Below are positions 35,649 through 45,236 of a stretch of 64,000 nucleotides of DNA, piece by piece (positions within the stretch are counted from its first letter, which is position 1; the number at the start of each line of letters is the position of its first letter). The notes under the pieces were generated by a model. That model ran no database searches. It had not been told where the DNA came from and was given only the letters and a program-made list of their open reading frames with translations. The stretch is from the NCBI GenBank assembly GCA_963752915.1, contig CAVVZZ010000014.1, forward strand, positions 124,001 to 188,000, in the 5' to 3' direction. Origin of the DNA: DATJPR01 sp963752915. Its GTDB lineage: Bacteria > Bacteroidota > Ignavibacteria > UBA10030 > UBA6906. The position numbers were made by a program, and so were the translations under genes.

Positions 35649-37523
35649 ATGAAGATTGACGTCATCGATCTCGGCATTATCCTTCTGTACTTCGCGGTCA
35701 TTATCGTCCTGGGCATTCTCGTGTCCAGGAGATCGATCAAGGACATCAACTCATACTTCCTCGGGAGCAACTCGCTCCCATGGTGGATGCTCGGCGTATC
35801 CAATGCCTCCGGGATGTTCGACATTGCCGGGACGATGTGGTTGGTCTACACGCTGTTTGTGTACGGACTGAAAGGCGTATGGCTTCCATGGCTCTGGCCG
35901 GTGTTCAACCAGGTTTTTCTCATGGTGTTTCTCTCCATCTGGTTGCGGCGCTCCGGGGTAATGACCGGCGCGGAGTGGATCAAGACGCGCTTCGGAAACA
36001 GCCAGGGAGCAAAACTCGCCCACATTGTCGTCGTCATTTTCGCGCTCGTCAGCGTCATCGGTTTCATGGCCTACGCCTTTCAGGGCATCGGGAAATTTGC
36101 GAAGATCTTCTTCCCGTGGGACCTTTCCCCCAATACGTATGCCGTGATCCTGATGAGCCTCACAGCGATCTACGCGATCAAGGGCGGCATGATGAGCGTC
36201 GTCATCACCGAATTCCTCCAGTTCATCGTTCTGACGATTGCCTCCATCGCCGTCGGCATCATCGCGATGATGGCCGTGTCTCCGGCGGCACTGAACGCCA
36301 GCATCCCGCCGGGCTGGAAGGACCTCTTCTTCGGCTGGACGCTGAACCTGAACTGGACCGGACTGATCGAGGCCGTGAACACGAAGATCCAGAGCGACGG
36401 GTACAGCCTCTTCACCATCTTCTTTATGATGCTCGTGTTCAAAGGGTTCCTCGTGAGCTTCGCGGGACCCGCCCCGAACTACGACATGCAACGCGTCCTT
36501 GCAACGCGCTCCCCGAAGGACGCGGCGAAGATGAGCTGGTTCGTCAACATCGTTTTGTTCTTTCCCCGGTATATGATGATCGCCGGGCTGACTGTCCTGG
36601 CGCTGGTCTATTTCAGCCCGCAGCTCCGGGCAATGGGACCCGCAATCGATTTTGAGACCATCCTCCCCCTCGCCCTGAAGAATCTTGTGCCGGTCGGATG
36701 GGTCGGACTGATCCTTGCCGGCCTGATCGCCGCGTTCATGTCCAACTACGCGGCGACCATCAACGCCGCCCCGGCATACGTCGTGAACGACATCTACAAG
36801 CGCTTTATCAACCCGAACGATCTCCCCAAAAAATATGTGACGATGAGCTACATCGTCTCGATCGCTTTCGTCCTGATCGGCTTTGCGATCGGCCTGGTGG
36901 TGACGTCGGTGAATGAGATCATGCAATGGATCGTCAATGCGCTCTGGGGAGGGTACACGGCGGCGAACGTCCTCAAGTGGTACTGGTGGAGATTGAACGG
37001 TTACGGCTATTTCTGGGGAATGCTGACGGGGATCCTTGCCGCGCTCGTGATGCCATGGTTCATGCCCGGCCTGACGGCGATCTACGCCTTCCCCTATATC
37101 CTCGGCATCTCCACCGTTGGGTGCATTCTGGGGAGCTTTTTAACAAAGCCCGAAGACGATGAGACGCTCGAGAAATTCTATATGCGTGTGCGCCCATGGG
37201 GGTTCTGGAAGCCGGTCCTGGCAAAAGTGCAGCAGAAGTACCCCGCGTTCGAGCGGAACAGGAATTTCAAACGCGACATGTTCAATGTTCTTGTGGGGAT
37301 TGTTTGGCAGACATCCATTGTGACGACACCGATTTTCCTCGTCATCCAGGAACCCGGTTCGCTGATGATTTCGGTGGGGGTGTTGGTGACGACGTCCGTG
37401 ATCCTGAAATTTACTTGGTGGAACAAACTGGATGAACTGAGTGCTGATCTCCCTGCGGGGCTGACAGCACGTTCGCCGGGCTTGTCCGAAGCATCCATTA
37501 CTCTCGCAGGTGCAGGCAAATGA
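35649..37523 (+). CDS. Sodium:solute symporter (SSS family)
   Basis: The 624-residue inner-membrane protein has about 13-15 transmembrane helices in the order of the SSS/SLC5 family (LeuT-like fold). Recognisable parts are 'SYFLGSNSLPWWMLGVSNAS' at the first core helix, 'VLGILVSRRSIKDI' and 'GWVGLILAGLIAAFMSNYAATIN', which contains the sodium-site serines. The next gene, a GH130 phosphorylase, starts within its stop codon (ATGA), so the imported sugar is probably mannobiose or mannosyl-glucose. The substrate is inferred from context. No clear ribosome site precedes the ATG. Confidence 0.9.
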   Translation: MKIDVIDLGIILLYFAVIIVLGILVSRRSIKDINSYFLGSNSLPWWMLGVSNASGMFDIAGTMWLVYTLFVYGLKGVWLPWLWPVFNQVFLMVFLSIWLRRSGVMTGAEWIKTRFGNSQGAKLAHIVVVIFALVSVIGFMAYAFQGIGKFAKIFFPWDLSPNTYAVILMSLTAIYAIKGGMMSVVITEFLQFIVLTIASIAVGIIAMMAVSPAALNASIPPGWKDLFFGWTLNLNWTGLIEAVNTKIQSDGYSLFTIFFMMLVFKGFLVSFAGPAPNYDMQRVLATRSPKDAAKMSWFVNIVLFFPRYMMIAGLTVLALVYFSPQLRAMGPAIDFETILPLALKNLVPVGWVGLILAGLIAAFMSNYAATINAAPAYVVNDIYKRFINPNDLPKKYVTMSYIVSIAFVLIGFAIGLVVTSVNEIMQWIVNALWGGYTAANVLKWYWWRLNGYGYFWGMLTGILAALVMPWFMPGLTAIYAFPYILGISTVGCILGSFLTKPEDDETLEKFYMRVRPWGFWKPVLAKVQQKYPAFERNRNFKRDMFNVLVGIVWQTSIVTTPIFLVIQEPGSLMISVGVLVTTSVILKFTWWNKLDELSADLPAGLTARSPGLSEASITLAGAGK

Positions 37524-38704
37524 AACGTCCGGAATTCAATAGAAGACTTCGGGCCCTCAAAACCGGCCATGAGGCGCTTCTCCGACGCCCGAACACGAAG
37601 GTCAAGGGCGGGAACGGCGTGTATGACAGGTATGCTCATCCGGTCGTCACCGCCGAACACACCCCGCTCTCGTGGCGCTACGATTTCAACTTCAACACCA
37701 ACCCGTTCCTGATGGAACGCATGGGGATCAATGCCGCCTTCAACTCGGGCGCCATTGAGCATAACGGCAAGACCCTCCTCTTTGTGCGCGTGGAAGGCGT
37801 GGACCGCAAATCATTCTTTGCCGTGGCGGAGTCGCGCAATGGCATCGACAAGTTCCGATTCTGGGACTACCCCATCGTCATGCCGGAAACCGATGACCCG
37901 GACACGAATGTGTACGACCTGCGGGTCGTCAAGCATGAAGACGGCTGGTTCTACGGGGTCTTCTGCACCGAGCGAAAGGACCCGACCGCACCGCGGGGCG
38001 ACCTCTCCTCCGCGACGGCGCAAGCCGGGATTGCCCGCACGAAAGACTTTCGAACATGGGAACGCCTGCCCGACCTCCGGACGAAATCCCCGCAGCAGCG
38101 GAACGTCGTTCTCCATCCGGAATTCTATCACGGGAAATATGCCTTCTATACCCGTCCGCAAGACGGTTTCATCGAAGCGGGTTCCGGAGGCGGGATTGGA
38201 TGGGGATTGTCGGATTCCATGAACCCGGCGATCATCGACCACGAACTGATCATCGATGACCGTGTCTATCATACGATCAAAGAGGTCAAGAACGGTCTTG
38301 GACCGGCACCGATCAAAACACCGAAAGGATGGCTGCAGCTCGCACACGGTGTCAGAAATACCGCGGCGGCGCTTCGATACGTCCTCTACGTTTTCCTGAC
38401 CGACCTGAAGGAGCCGTGCCGGGTGATCGCCCAGCCCGCAGGCTATTTCATCGCTCCGAAGGGAGATGAACGCATCGGGGATGTTTCGAATGTGGTGTTC
38501 AGTAATGGATGGGTCGCCCGCGCAAACGGCGATGTCCTGATCTACTATGGCTCATCGGACACCCGCATGCACGTCGCAACGTCGACCGTCGACCGACTCC
38601 TGGACTACGTGCAGCAGACTCCTGAAGACCCGTTACGAAGTGCGGCGTGCGTGCAACAACGCGTCGCTCTTATCGGAAGGAATTTGAAACTCAAAGCGGA
38701 TTGA
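37520..38704 (+). CDS. 4-O-beta-D-mannosyl-D-glucose phosphorylase (GH130)
   Basis: The 394-residue cytoplasmic enzyme matches GH130 mannosylglucose phosphorylase over its whole length. Diagnostic parts are 'NPFLMERMGINAAFNSGAIE', 'FVRVEGVDRKSFFAVAES', the catalytic Asp133 in NVYDLRV, 'RNVVLHPEFYHGKYAFYTRP' and 'YYGSSDTRMHVATST'. It converts mannosyl-glucose and phosphate to mannose-1-phosphate and glucose. In the known Bacteroides pathway its substrate comes from mannobiose by 2-epimerisation, and such an epimerase is the next gene on the opposite strand. It is translationally coupled to the symporter. Confidence 0.95.
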   Translation: MKRPEFNRRLRALKTGHEALLRRPNTKVKGGNGVYDRYAHPVVTAEHTPLSWRYDFNFNTNPFLMERMGINAAFNSGAIEHNGKTLLFVRVEGVDRKSFFAVAESRNGIDKFRFWDYPIVMPETDDPDTNVYDLRVVKHEDGWFYGVFCTERKDPTAPRGDLSSATAQAGIARTKDFRTWERLPDLRTKSPQQRNVVLHPEFYHGKYAFYTRPQDGFIEAGSGGGIGWGLSDSMNPAIIDHELIIDDRVYHTIKEVKNGLGPAPIKTPKGWLQLAHGVRNTAAALRYVLYVFLTDLKEPCRVIAQPAGYFIAPKGDERIGDVSNVVFSNGWVARANGDVLIYYGSSDTRMHVATSTVDRLLDYVQQTPEDPLRSAACVQQRVALIGRNLKLKAD

Positions 38705-38744
38705 AAACCTCCTCCCACCTGCGACAGCAGCGCGGGTAACAGAG

Positions 38745-38787
38745 CAGGCAGGGGCCTCTGGTGGATGGGCTCCCTGCCTGTTTTTTT
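38745..38787 (+). terminator. Rho-independent terminator after the GH130 gene
   Basis: CAGGCAGGG (38745-38753) pairs with CCCTGCCTG (38772-38780), followed by seven T. It ends the symporter-phosphorylase operon and lies against the 3' end of the convergent epimerase gene. Confidence 0.85.
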
Positions 38788-40186
38788 ATGTCCTGGAAGG
38801 TTGGACTGCGATGTTCTCAGCCACTTCTCTCCAATGATCAATGAAGCGGCCAAGCTCCGCCTTCTTCAACTCGAACCCCTCGCCGGCCCCATGCAATGGC
38901 GCATCGGAGAGAAGGGCAATGCAGTTCATCAGCGCGCGGCCCGTGTGATAGGTGCACTTCCACATATGGCTTTTCGGTCCGTCTTTAAACTGCGGCTCGT
39001 AGTCGATCCCGCCCTCGAACCAATCGCCGCGCTGGTGGTCGATAATGTAGGTCTCGACATAGGACCACTGACGCCGGAAATACTCTTCGTACGGACCGTC
39101 AGGGTAAATCCGGGAGAACAACAGGAGGATATTCAGCGCCTCGGCCTGTGCCCACCAGTTCTTTGTGCGACGAACAACCGTGCACCGCTCATCCCCTTTG
39201 AAGTAGTAGGAGCCGTCCCAGAATCCTCCCCGTTCATTGTCCCACCCGTTGGCGAGAGCGTGGTCAAGCATCTTCTTTCCGACGGTCAGGGTCCGGACAT
39301 CGTTTTCGAGTCCCAACGCGTGTGACGCTTCGAGCATCAGGAACGCCGTTTCGTAGTCGTGTCCGAATGACACGTGGTCGAGGCCGAAGTTCGCCTCCCG
39401 GACCGCCGGCTCCGCATCGCGGAACGAAAGCGGAATCCAATCCTGGGAGAAGAAGAGCTGGAGATACCCCCTGGGATGGACCATGGTGTCCCGGATCAGG
39501 GTGAGGATCGATTGGAGCTGGGAACGCAGGCCCTCGTCCTTCCAGACATTATAGAGTTCGGTGTACGCCTCGAGAAGATGGATGGAAGAATTCTGATCCT
39601 TGAAGCCGACCTCGTTGGAATCCGAGGCGATCGAAACGTAGGGGTCGTTCAATCCGAAAGGACGTCCTTGCCGCGTGAGGAATTGAAAATATCCTTTGTA
39701 GACTGGGTCGTAGGCATGCTCCTCAATCCAATGATATCCGCGCTGTGCCAACGTAAGAACGGCCGGATCCCCGATTTGCGCATACAACGCCGCGAGTGCG
39801 TAAACGGCAAAGGCCTCACCGTACGTTCTCTTTTCGTCCCTCCAGCCCCTGCATTCCGTCGGACCTCCCGACCTGCTTCGAATCTGATAGAACCCCCCGT
39901 AGGTATGGTCCCACATCACATCCCGGAGATACCGAAATCCATGGCGCCCGACTTCTTCGTAGAATCCCCGCTCCGGAAGAAACGATGCCGCCTTCGAAAC
40001 GGTCCAGACATGGCGTGCCTGGGAGACGATCATCTTCTCCTGCTCGGGGGAAACGATCCAGTCTTTCGAGATATTTGTATAGTACCCACCGCATTCTCTG
40101 TCAACGACAAGGGGATACCATCGTCGGAGGATCCCGTCGTTGAGGAGAGACATCATTTTTTCACCAAGCTGCGGATCGGTATTCAT
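38786..40186 (-). CDS. AGE-family epimerase, probable mannobiose/cellobiose 2-epimerase
   Basis: The 466-residue cytoplasmic protein has the (alpha/alpha)6-barrel pattern of N-acylglucosamine 2-epimerases. It shows QARHVWTVSKAA near residue 70, 'AFAVYALAALYA', 'NSSIHLLEAYTELYNVW', 'HDYETAFLMLEASHAL', WWAQAEALN and a final HTGRALMNCI. The conserved histidines catalyse C2 epimerisation. With a mannosylglucose phosphorylase next door, mannobiose to mannosyl-glucose is the most likely reaction. The family also includes cellobiose and GlcNAc enzymes. The ATG at 40186 was chosen; upstream frame sequence is not conserved-looking. Confidence 0.88.
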   Translation of the reverse strand: MNTDPQLGEKMMSLLNDGILRRWYPLVVDRECGGYYTNISKDWIVSPEQEKMIVSQARHVWTVSKAASFLPERGFYEEVGRHGFRYLRDVMWDHTYGGFYQIRSRSGGPTECRGWRDEKRTYGEAFAVYALAALYAQIGDPAVLTLAQRGYHWIEEHAYDPVYKGYFQFLTRQGRPFGLNDPYVSIASDSNEVGFKDQNSSIHLLEAYTELYNVWKDEGLRSQLQSILTLIRDTMVHPRGYLQLFFSQDWIPLSFRDAEPAVREANFGLDHVSFGHDYETAFLMLEASHALGLENDVRTLTVGKKMLDHALANGWDNERGGFWDGSYYFKGDERCTVVRRTKNWWAQAEALNILLLFSRIYPDGPYEEYFRRQWSYVETYIIDHQRGDWFEGGIDYEPQFKDGPKSHMWKCTYHTGRALMNCIALLSDAPLHGAGEGFELKKAELGRFIDHWREVAENIAVQPSRT

Positions 40187-40438
40187 ACGATGGTCGCTTT
40201 CTTCATGGAAGCCTTCGAATGGAGCGTCGATGCGGAGAACTGCCAGGACTGGATGTGCAAGTATCGTGCTAGTATTGTGGCGCACTCTCGAGCGAATTTC
40301 GATATAATCATTAGTTGGGAGGTCTATTCTTTTGATAAGATTTATTAATTTGATAATTGCGGTGGAGGCGCACCTGTTCGCCTTCCCTTGTGTTTGGTAA
40401 TTTGTCCCGTGGCATCTTCTTTGAAGGAAAGCTCTCTC

Positions 40439-42292
40439 ATGAACACGCCGATGCGTTATGTCCTGCTTCTTGTCATCGTTTTCAGTTCTGTTCCGCGCCT
40501 CGAGGCCCAGTTCAAGAACTTCGTGACTGCCCGCGGAGACAGCCTGATGGACGGGGACAGCAAACTCCGTTTCATCTCTTTCAATATTCCGACGCTCACC
40601 TACGTTGAGGACAACCTTCCCTTTGCCCAACCGAACGCCTGGCGACCGGCTGATGCATTCGAGATCACGGATGCCCTTGAGGCGATCCATCAGGTTGGCG
40701 GAAAAGTCGTTCGCATGTACGTGCCATCGGTGCACAAAGAGATGGATGACACATCGATCATCCGGCATGTTGTCGGTCCCGGCGAGTTCAACGAGGAGGC
40801 GTTCCGCGCGTACGACAAGATGCTCCAGGTGGCCAACACGATCGGCGTGCGGGTGATCATCCCGTTTCTGGACAATTGGTGGTGGTGGGGAGGACCGAAG
40901 GAGTATGCCCGATTCCGCGGGAAGCAGGCGTCGGAATTCTGGACGGATTCACTCTTGATCTCGGACTTCAAGAAGACCGTCGACCATATTGTCAATCGCG
41001 TGAACACGTACACCGGCGTTCCGTACAAGGACGACAAAGCAATTCTGTGCTGGGAGACCGGGAATGAGCTCGAGTGCCCGACGTCCTGGAACATTGCGAT
41101 GGCCGCCTACATCAAACGCCTGGATCCGAACCATCTTGTCATGGCAGGCGCATACGAGAGAATGATCTCGGAAGACTACCTCGCGGACCCGAATATCGAT
41201 ATCGTCGAAACCCATCACTATGATCGTCCGGACCGGATCCTCGATTATGTGATTCTGAACCGGGCGCTCGCGATGACGCGAAAGCCGTACATCGTCGGGG
41301 AATTCGGCTTCATCCCCACGGCTGCCATGCGGACGATTCTGGATACTGTGATCGCCGACGGGACAAGCGGAATCATGGTCTGGAGCATGCGGCAGCACAA
41401 CCGGGACGGCGGATTCTACTATCACCAGAATGCATACCGTTGGCCGGGATTCCCGTCGGGAAATTCCTGGGACGAAATGGCCGTCGATTCTCTCTTCCAT
41501 GTGAAGGCATGCGAGATCGCCGGAGAGGCTCCGACACCGCTGCCGGTCCCGGCACCGCCAACGCTCCTTCCGATCGCAACGCCGTTCAAGATCTCGTGGC
41601 AGGGTTCGACGGGCGCGCAGTCCTATGTTGTCGAGCGGAAACATGAGGGCGGTGACACCTCATGGCACGTCCTCTCCGCCCGGGCAAGTAACGCGGTGGC
41701 GCGCTACGCTCCTCTCTTTGAGGACACGTCAGCAGTGGTAGGACAGGCATACGACTATCGCGTCCGCGCGCAAAACACGAGCGGAGTATCGGACCCATCG
41801 CCCGCAGTCGGACCGGTGACGGTGTCGTACCGCCTGCTCGTCGATGAGATGCGGGACAGCAGTCTCTGGTATGCCCACAACGGCGAGATCCGGTTCCTGA
41901 CGATGCAGGACCTTGCGAGGGTGAAGGAAGATGCGGACAGGATCAGCGGAGCGGACGGAGACTTCATCGTCTACCGGTTGGCGGATTCCATCGCCGAAGT
42001 CACCATCCAGGCGTTTGCGACGTCAGGCGACAGTGCTCTGACAATGCAGATCTCCTCAGGCCCGACTCCCGACGCGATGGCGCTGAGAACCATCCGGCGG
42101 GACATCAGGCCGAATTTCCCGAACGAGTACCGCCAGTTCTGCCCCGTCTTTTTCACGGCGACGGACTTTCCCCGGGCAGACCGGTATGTGAAGATCGTTC
42201 TGGTTGGCAACAGCCAGGTTTCCCGGATCGAGATCGCCTATGGCCGTCAGGCTGCGTCACTTCTTCCCGGCGGCCCGGGGGGACGGCGATAG
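40439..42292 (+). CDS. Secreted GH5-type beta-mannanase with fibronectin III-like module
   Basis: The 617-residue protein has a signal peptide (RYVLLLVIVFSSVPRLEA). A GH-A catalytic barrel (about 25-375) has acid/base Glu210 in CWETGNELE and nucleophile Glu288 in IVGEFGF; the layout is that of endo-beta-1,4-mannosidases. A fibronectin type III-like module follows (about 385-460; FKISWQGSTGAQSYVVERKH), then a beta-sandwich of about 140 residues resembling a discoidin/CBM fold. The last 36 bases overlap the convergent GH28-like gene. The ATG at 40439 follows GAAGGAAA. Confidence 0.85.
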   Translation: MNTPMRYVLLLVIVFSSVPRLEAQFKNFVTARGDSLMDGDSKLRFISFNIPTLTYVEDNLPFAQPNAWRPADAFEITDALEAIHQVGGKVVRMYVPSVHKEMDDTSIIRHVVGPGEFNEEAFRAYDKMLQVANTIGVRVIIPFLDNWWWWGGPKEYARFRGKQASEFWTDSLLISDFKKTVDHIVNRVNTYTGVPYKDDKAILCWETGNELECPTSWNIAMAAYIKRLDPNHLVMAGAYERMISEDYLADPNIDIVETHHYDRPDRILDYVILNRALAMTRKPYIVGEFGFIPTAAMRTILDTVIADGTSGIMVWSMRQHNRDGGFYYHQNAYRWPGFPSGNSWDEMAVDSLFHVKACEIAGEAPTPLPVPAPPTLLPIATPFKISWQGSTGAQSYVVERKHEGGDTSWHVLSARASNAVARYAPLFEDTSAVVGQAYDYRVRAQNTSGVSDPSPAVGPVTVSYRLLVDEMRDSSLWYAHNGEIRFLTMQDLARVKEDADRISGADGDFIVYRLADSIAEVTIQAFATSGDSALTMQISSGPTPDAMALRTIRRDIRPNFPNEYRQFCPVFFTATDFPRADRYVKIVLVGNSQVSRIEIAYGRQAASLLPGGPGGRR

Positions 42293-43825
42293 ATCGTGCT
42301 CTTCCACGCGTAATGCGCCGACGTTCAACGTCGCGCGTTTGCCGTCACGCAGGTAGATAGGAGCGGCCTTGGGGTCACTCGGCGCCGCTCCTCCGTGAAA
42401 TCCGTCGACCTGAAGTCCGTCGAAGTGTTCCACCTGGAGCGCGTGCGTGAAGAACGGCTGCTTGACGGTGCTTCCCCATCGGACGGTCACGTCGCGCAGC
42501 CGGAGGTCCTGCACGTATTGCGCATAGATACCGGGGATGTCGTGGGCGAACAGCTGGAGCGTCGGATCCAGCACCGGCCGAAGATCGAAATTCCCTCCCG
42601 CCACCGCCGTAAACGGCCGTTCGGTCACTTCCATGCTCACATCGTCAAAGGAAACGTCTTTGATGACGTTTTCACTGCTCCCGTAGATCAGGATGCCCGC
42701 GTCGCCTCTGCAGATGATCCCGCGGAACTGCACGTTCCGGATTTCGCCGAGAGGAATGTCCTTCGTCAGCCGGACCGCCGAGAGATGGATCGGCTCGCCG
42801 TTTCCCCACCAGTCACCCGAGTGCAGCCGCGTTTCGATGACCATGTTCTCAAACAGAACGTTCTCAATCCCGCCTGCGTCCCGTGCGAAGAGGCCGATTC
42901 CACGGTGAGAGCTCGTGATGGTGATGTTGGAGAAGACGAAATTCCGCATCGGGTTCTGATCGTACCCGCCGATCCGGATGCCGCTCGATCGCGAAACGAG
43001 CGTGCAGTTGGTGACCGTGGCGTTTTCGCACGGATGCTTGAGGTGTTGAAATCCCGGCAGGTCGTAGTGATGATCGTATCCTGTGAAGACGATGGCGTCA
43101 TCGCCGGTTTCGATCACGCAGTCGTCGACGCGGACATTGCGGCACGACGTAAAATCGACCCCGTCGTTGTTCCCGACCATCAGATTGCCCGTGATCGTCG
43201 AACCCGTCAACAGCACGTCCTCACAATCCGCGAAGTGCAGGGTCCAGAACGGAGAGTTCGTGATCTTGACGTTGCGGACCGCGACGTTCCTGCAGTTTGA
43301 AAAGATAATCATCTGGAACGGCCGGTCCTTCGGCCACACCGGTCCATCGCCGAGGCCGGAATCCACTTTGCGGAAATTGTCTTTTTGCCTCGTATACTTC
43401 ACCGGGTCGCCGGACATCACCTTGGCGCGGGAGAAATCCATGAAGGTGTCCCCGTTGCCGTCGATCGTCCCCTCTCCTTCGATGGTGATGTCGTGAGCGT
43501 TTTGCGTGAACATCAACCCGACGCGTCTTCCGCCGAACATGTAGTCTTCCAGCTTCTCGCTTCCCTTGATCACCGCACCGTTATCCAGGTGCAGCGTCAC
43601 GAAGTTCTTCAGCGCGAACGTTCCGGAGACGAACACGCCGGGCGGGACAACCACTGTCCCTCCCCCCTTCGTCGCGACGGAGTCGATCGCCTTCTGGATC
43701 GCGGCGGTGTTCACGGTGGTACCGTCGCCGATCGCGCCGGTGGCGGCAATGCTGACGGTATTCGGCTGAGCGACGAGGGAATGCAGCGAAAGGCAGAGAA
43801 GAACAAGGACACAGAGATGTTTCAT
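42257..43825 (-). CDS. GH28-like beta-helix protein (polygalacturonase family)
   Basis: The 522-residue protein has a signal peptide (LCVLVLLCLSLHSLVAQ) and an N-terminal 'ATGAIGDGTTVNTAAIQKAID' segment, typical of pectinase-like beta-helices. The GH28 motifs are partly kept: NNDGVDF and GDDAIVF supply three catalytic-type Asp residues. The usual GHG is replaced by SSG (SRSSGIRIGG) and the usual RIK by GIGLF. It is therefore related to polygalacturonases but may act on another glycan or be inactive. Its ATG overlaps the stop of the upstream GH5 gene by four bases. Confidence 0.83.
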   Translation of the reverse strand: MKHLCVLVLLCLSLHSLVAQPNTVSIAATGAIGDGTTVNTAAIQKAIDSVATKGGGTVVVPPGVFVSGTFALKNFVTLHLDNGAVIKGSEKLEDYMFGGRRVGLMFTQNAHDITIEGEGTIDGNGDTFMDFSRAKVMSGDPVKYTRQKDNFRKVDSGLGDGPVWPKDRPFQMIIFSNCRNVAVRNVKITNSPFWTLHFADCEDVLLTGSTITGNLMVGNNDGVDFTSCRNVRVDDCVIETGDDAIVFTGYDHHYDLPGFQHLKHPCENATVTNCTLVSRSSGIRIGGYDQNPMRNFVFSNITITSSHRGIGLFARDAGGIENVLFENMVIETRLHSGDWWGNGEPIHLSAVRLTKDIPLGEIRNVQFRGIICRGDAGILIYGSSENVIKDVSFDDVSMEVTERPFTAVAGGNFDLRPVLDPTLQLFAHDIPGIYAQYVQDLRLRDVTVRWGSTVKQPFFTHALQVEHFDGLQVDGFHGGAAPSDPKAAPIYLRDGKRATLNVGALRVEEHDLSPSPRAAGKK

Positions 43826-45195
43826 GGCCTGGCCTTTGAGAGAAGCGCATCATTGGTGCTGAGGTGAAGCATGTCGTATGCATGAGCCCGGATGATGGCG
43901 AGCGTCGTTCGATCGCCGAGAAAGATGGAGTTGAACCCCTGTGGCTCTTGTGGAGGATCGCCGACAAACGGATCCCCCGTCCGCCAGACGTTGTCCGGAT
44001 GTATGCTGCGTCCTTCTCCCCCCCAGGTCCAGATATTTGTTCCTGCCATCGGAGATCCGGCGCGGGCGGAATCGTACACCATCTGGAGGATCAACCCGAA
44101 GTAGTGATCCCGGGCGGTGGACGGGCTTCCGGCGGTGCACCGCGCACTGTCCCGCGACATCCCGAATTCCTCCATCACGATCGGCTTGTCCAGGCGCCGC
44201 GCAAGCTGAAGATGTTCTGCAAGGTAGTTCTCCGCCTTCTCCTCCGAGGACGGAAGCGTTTCACGGTACCGGTCGGGGTCGAACCATCCCCAGTTCTTCG
44301 GCCAGAGGTGGAGCGTCAGATAGTCGACGTATTTCGACTGGTGTGCTGCGAGGAAGCACTCTTCCGACATCAGCATGCCGACTGTTCCCTCGCTCCCCGT
44401 CGAGACGAGATGATTCGTATCGAGGATGTGCAGGAGGTGCGCGGTGCTGTCGACCCAGTGGTAGAACGCCGGGAGCGTCGCATTCGCCAGTTCCCCTCCC
44501 CTCCCCGGCCTCGGTTCGTTCGCGAGCTGCCATGCCATGATGGTCGGGTCCTGTGCATACAGCCGACCGTTGATGGTATTCCGTCGACCGATGACCCTGC
44601 GGACATAGTCATAGTAGAGCGCGACCGCCCTCGGTTTTCCGTAGAACGTCGCAGACGAATCCATGAAGGGTCCCCATCCTGCCCCGGTCTGTTCGGGATC
44701 TGCGACTTGCGTGCTGTCGGTCCAGGCGACATACTGCGCCATCCCGCCCGACCATTCCCAGTAGTTATTGAGGTAAATCACGGCGTACATATCGCGCTTT
44801 GCCATCTCCGCAAGGAGGAAATCCAACCCCTCCAGAAGATTCTCATCCACGACTCCCGGCGCCGTCTGAATTGCCGGGTGGACAGAGCGTTTGATGGCGG
44901 ATTCCTCCGAGGCGCCGAGGACGCGGAGATTTGTCAAGCCGAGCGCCTGCAACGAATCCAGCTCACGGACCAGGCGCGGACGATCCCCGGTCGGACCCGG
45001 CGACCCGAGGTAACATCCGTACCACATGTTCACCCCCGCGTAGTAATAGGGATGCTGACCGCGGACAAAGTGCATGCCCTGGACACGGACGAACGGCTGG
45101 TGAGAGACCGTTGCGCTGAACGGGAGACATCCCTGGAACAGGAACGAGGAGATGATGGCGATGATGGCGGTGCTGGCGGTGATGATTCGACGCAT
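43822..45195 (-). CDS. GH5_7-type beta-mannanase lipoprotein
   Basis: The 457-residue protein has a lipoprotein signal (AIIAIISSFLFQGC), so it is probably outer-membrane attached. The catalytic domain matches subfamily GH5_7 mannan enzymes: GVNMWYGCYLGSPG, 'PRLVRELDSLQALGLTNLRV', 'YLNNYWEWSGG', acid/base Glu227 in LANEPRP and nucleophile Glu343 in VMEEFG. These enzymes cut beta-1,4-mannan. The ATG at 45195 places the lipobox correctly; a TTG at 45240 is in frame but adds 15 residues. It forms an operon with the alpha/beta hydrolase (41 bases upstream) and the GH28-like gene. Confidence 0.9.
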   Translation of the reverse strand: MRRIITASTAIIAIISSFLFQGCLPFSATVSHQPFVRVQGMHFVRGQHPYYYAGVNMWYGCYLGSPGPTGDRPRLVRELDSLQALGLTNLRVLGASEESAIKRSVHPAIQTAPGVVDENLLEGLDFLLAEMAKRDMYAVIYLNNYWEWSGGMAQYVAWTDSTQVADPEQTGAGWGPFMDSSATFYGKPRAVALYYDYVRRVIGRRNTINGRLYAQDPTIMAWQLANEPRPGRGGELANATLPAFYHWVDSTAHLLHILDTNHLVSTGSEGTVGMLMSEECFLAAHQSKYVDYLTLHLWPKNWGWFDPDRYRETLPSSEEKAENYLAEHLQLARRLDKPIVMEEFGMSRDSARCTAGSPSTARDHYFGLILQMVYDSARAGSPMAGTNIWTWGGEGRSIHPDNVWRTGDPFVGDPPQEPQGFNSIFLGDRTTLAIIRAHAYDMLHLSTNDALLSKARP

Positions 45196-45236
45196 GGGAC
45201 CCGTGGTAATGTTGATGAAAGAAGGCGTTACGTGGC

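Noticed and set aside
40257..40271. Second sigma-54 site upstream of the epimerase (TAGCAC-N5-TTGC on the minus strand)
   Set aside because: The essential -24 GG is AG, so it is a weak match. It may be worth a matrix score but is not reported as a feature.
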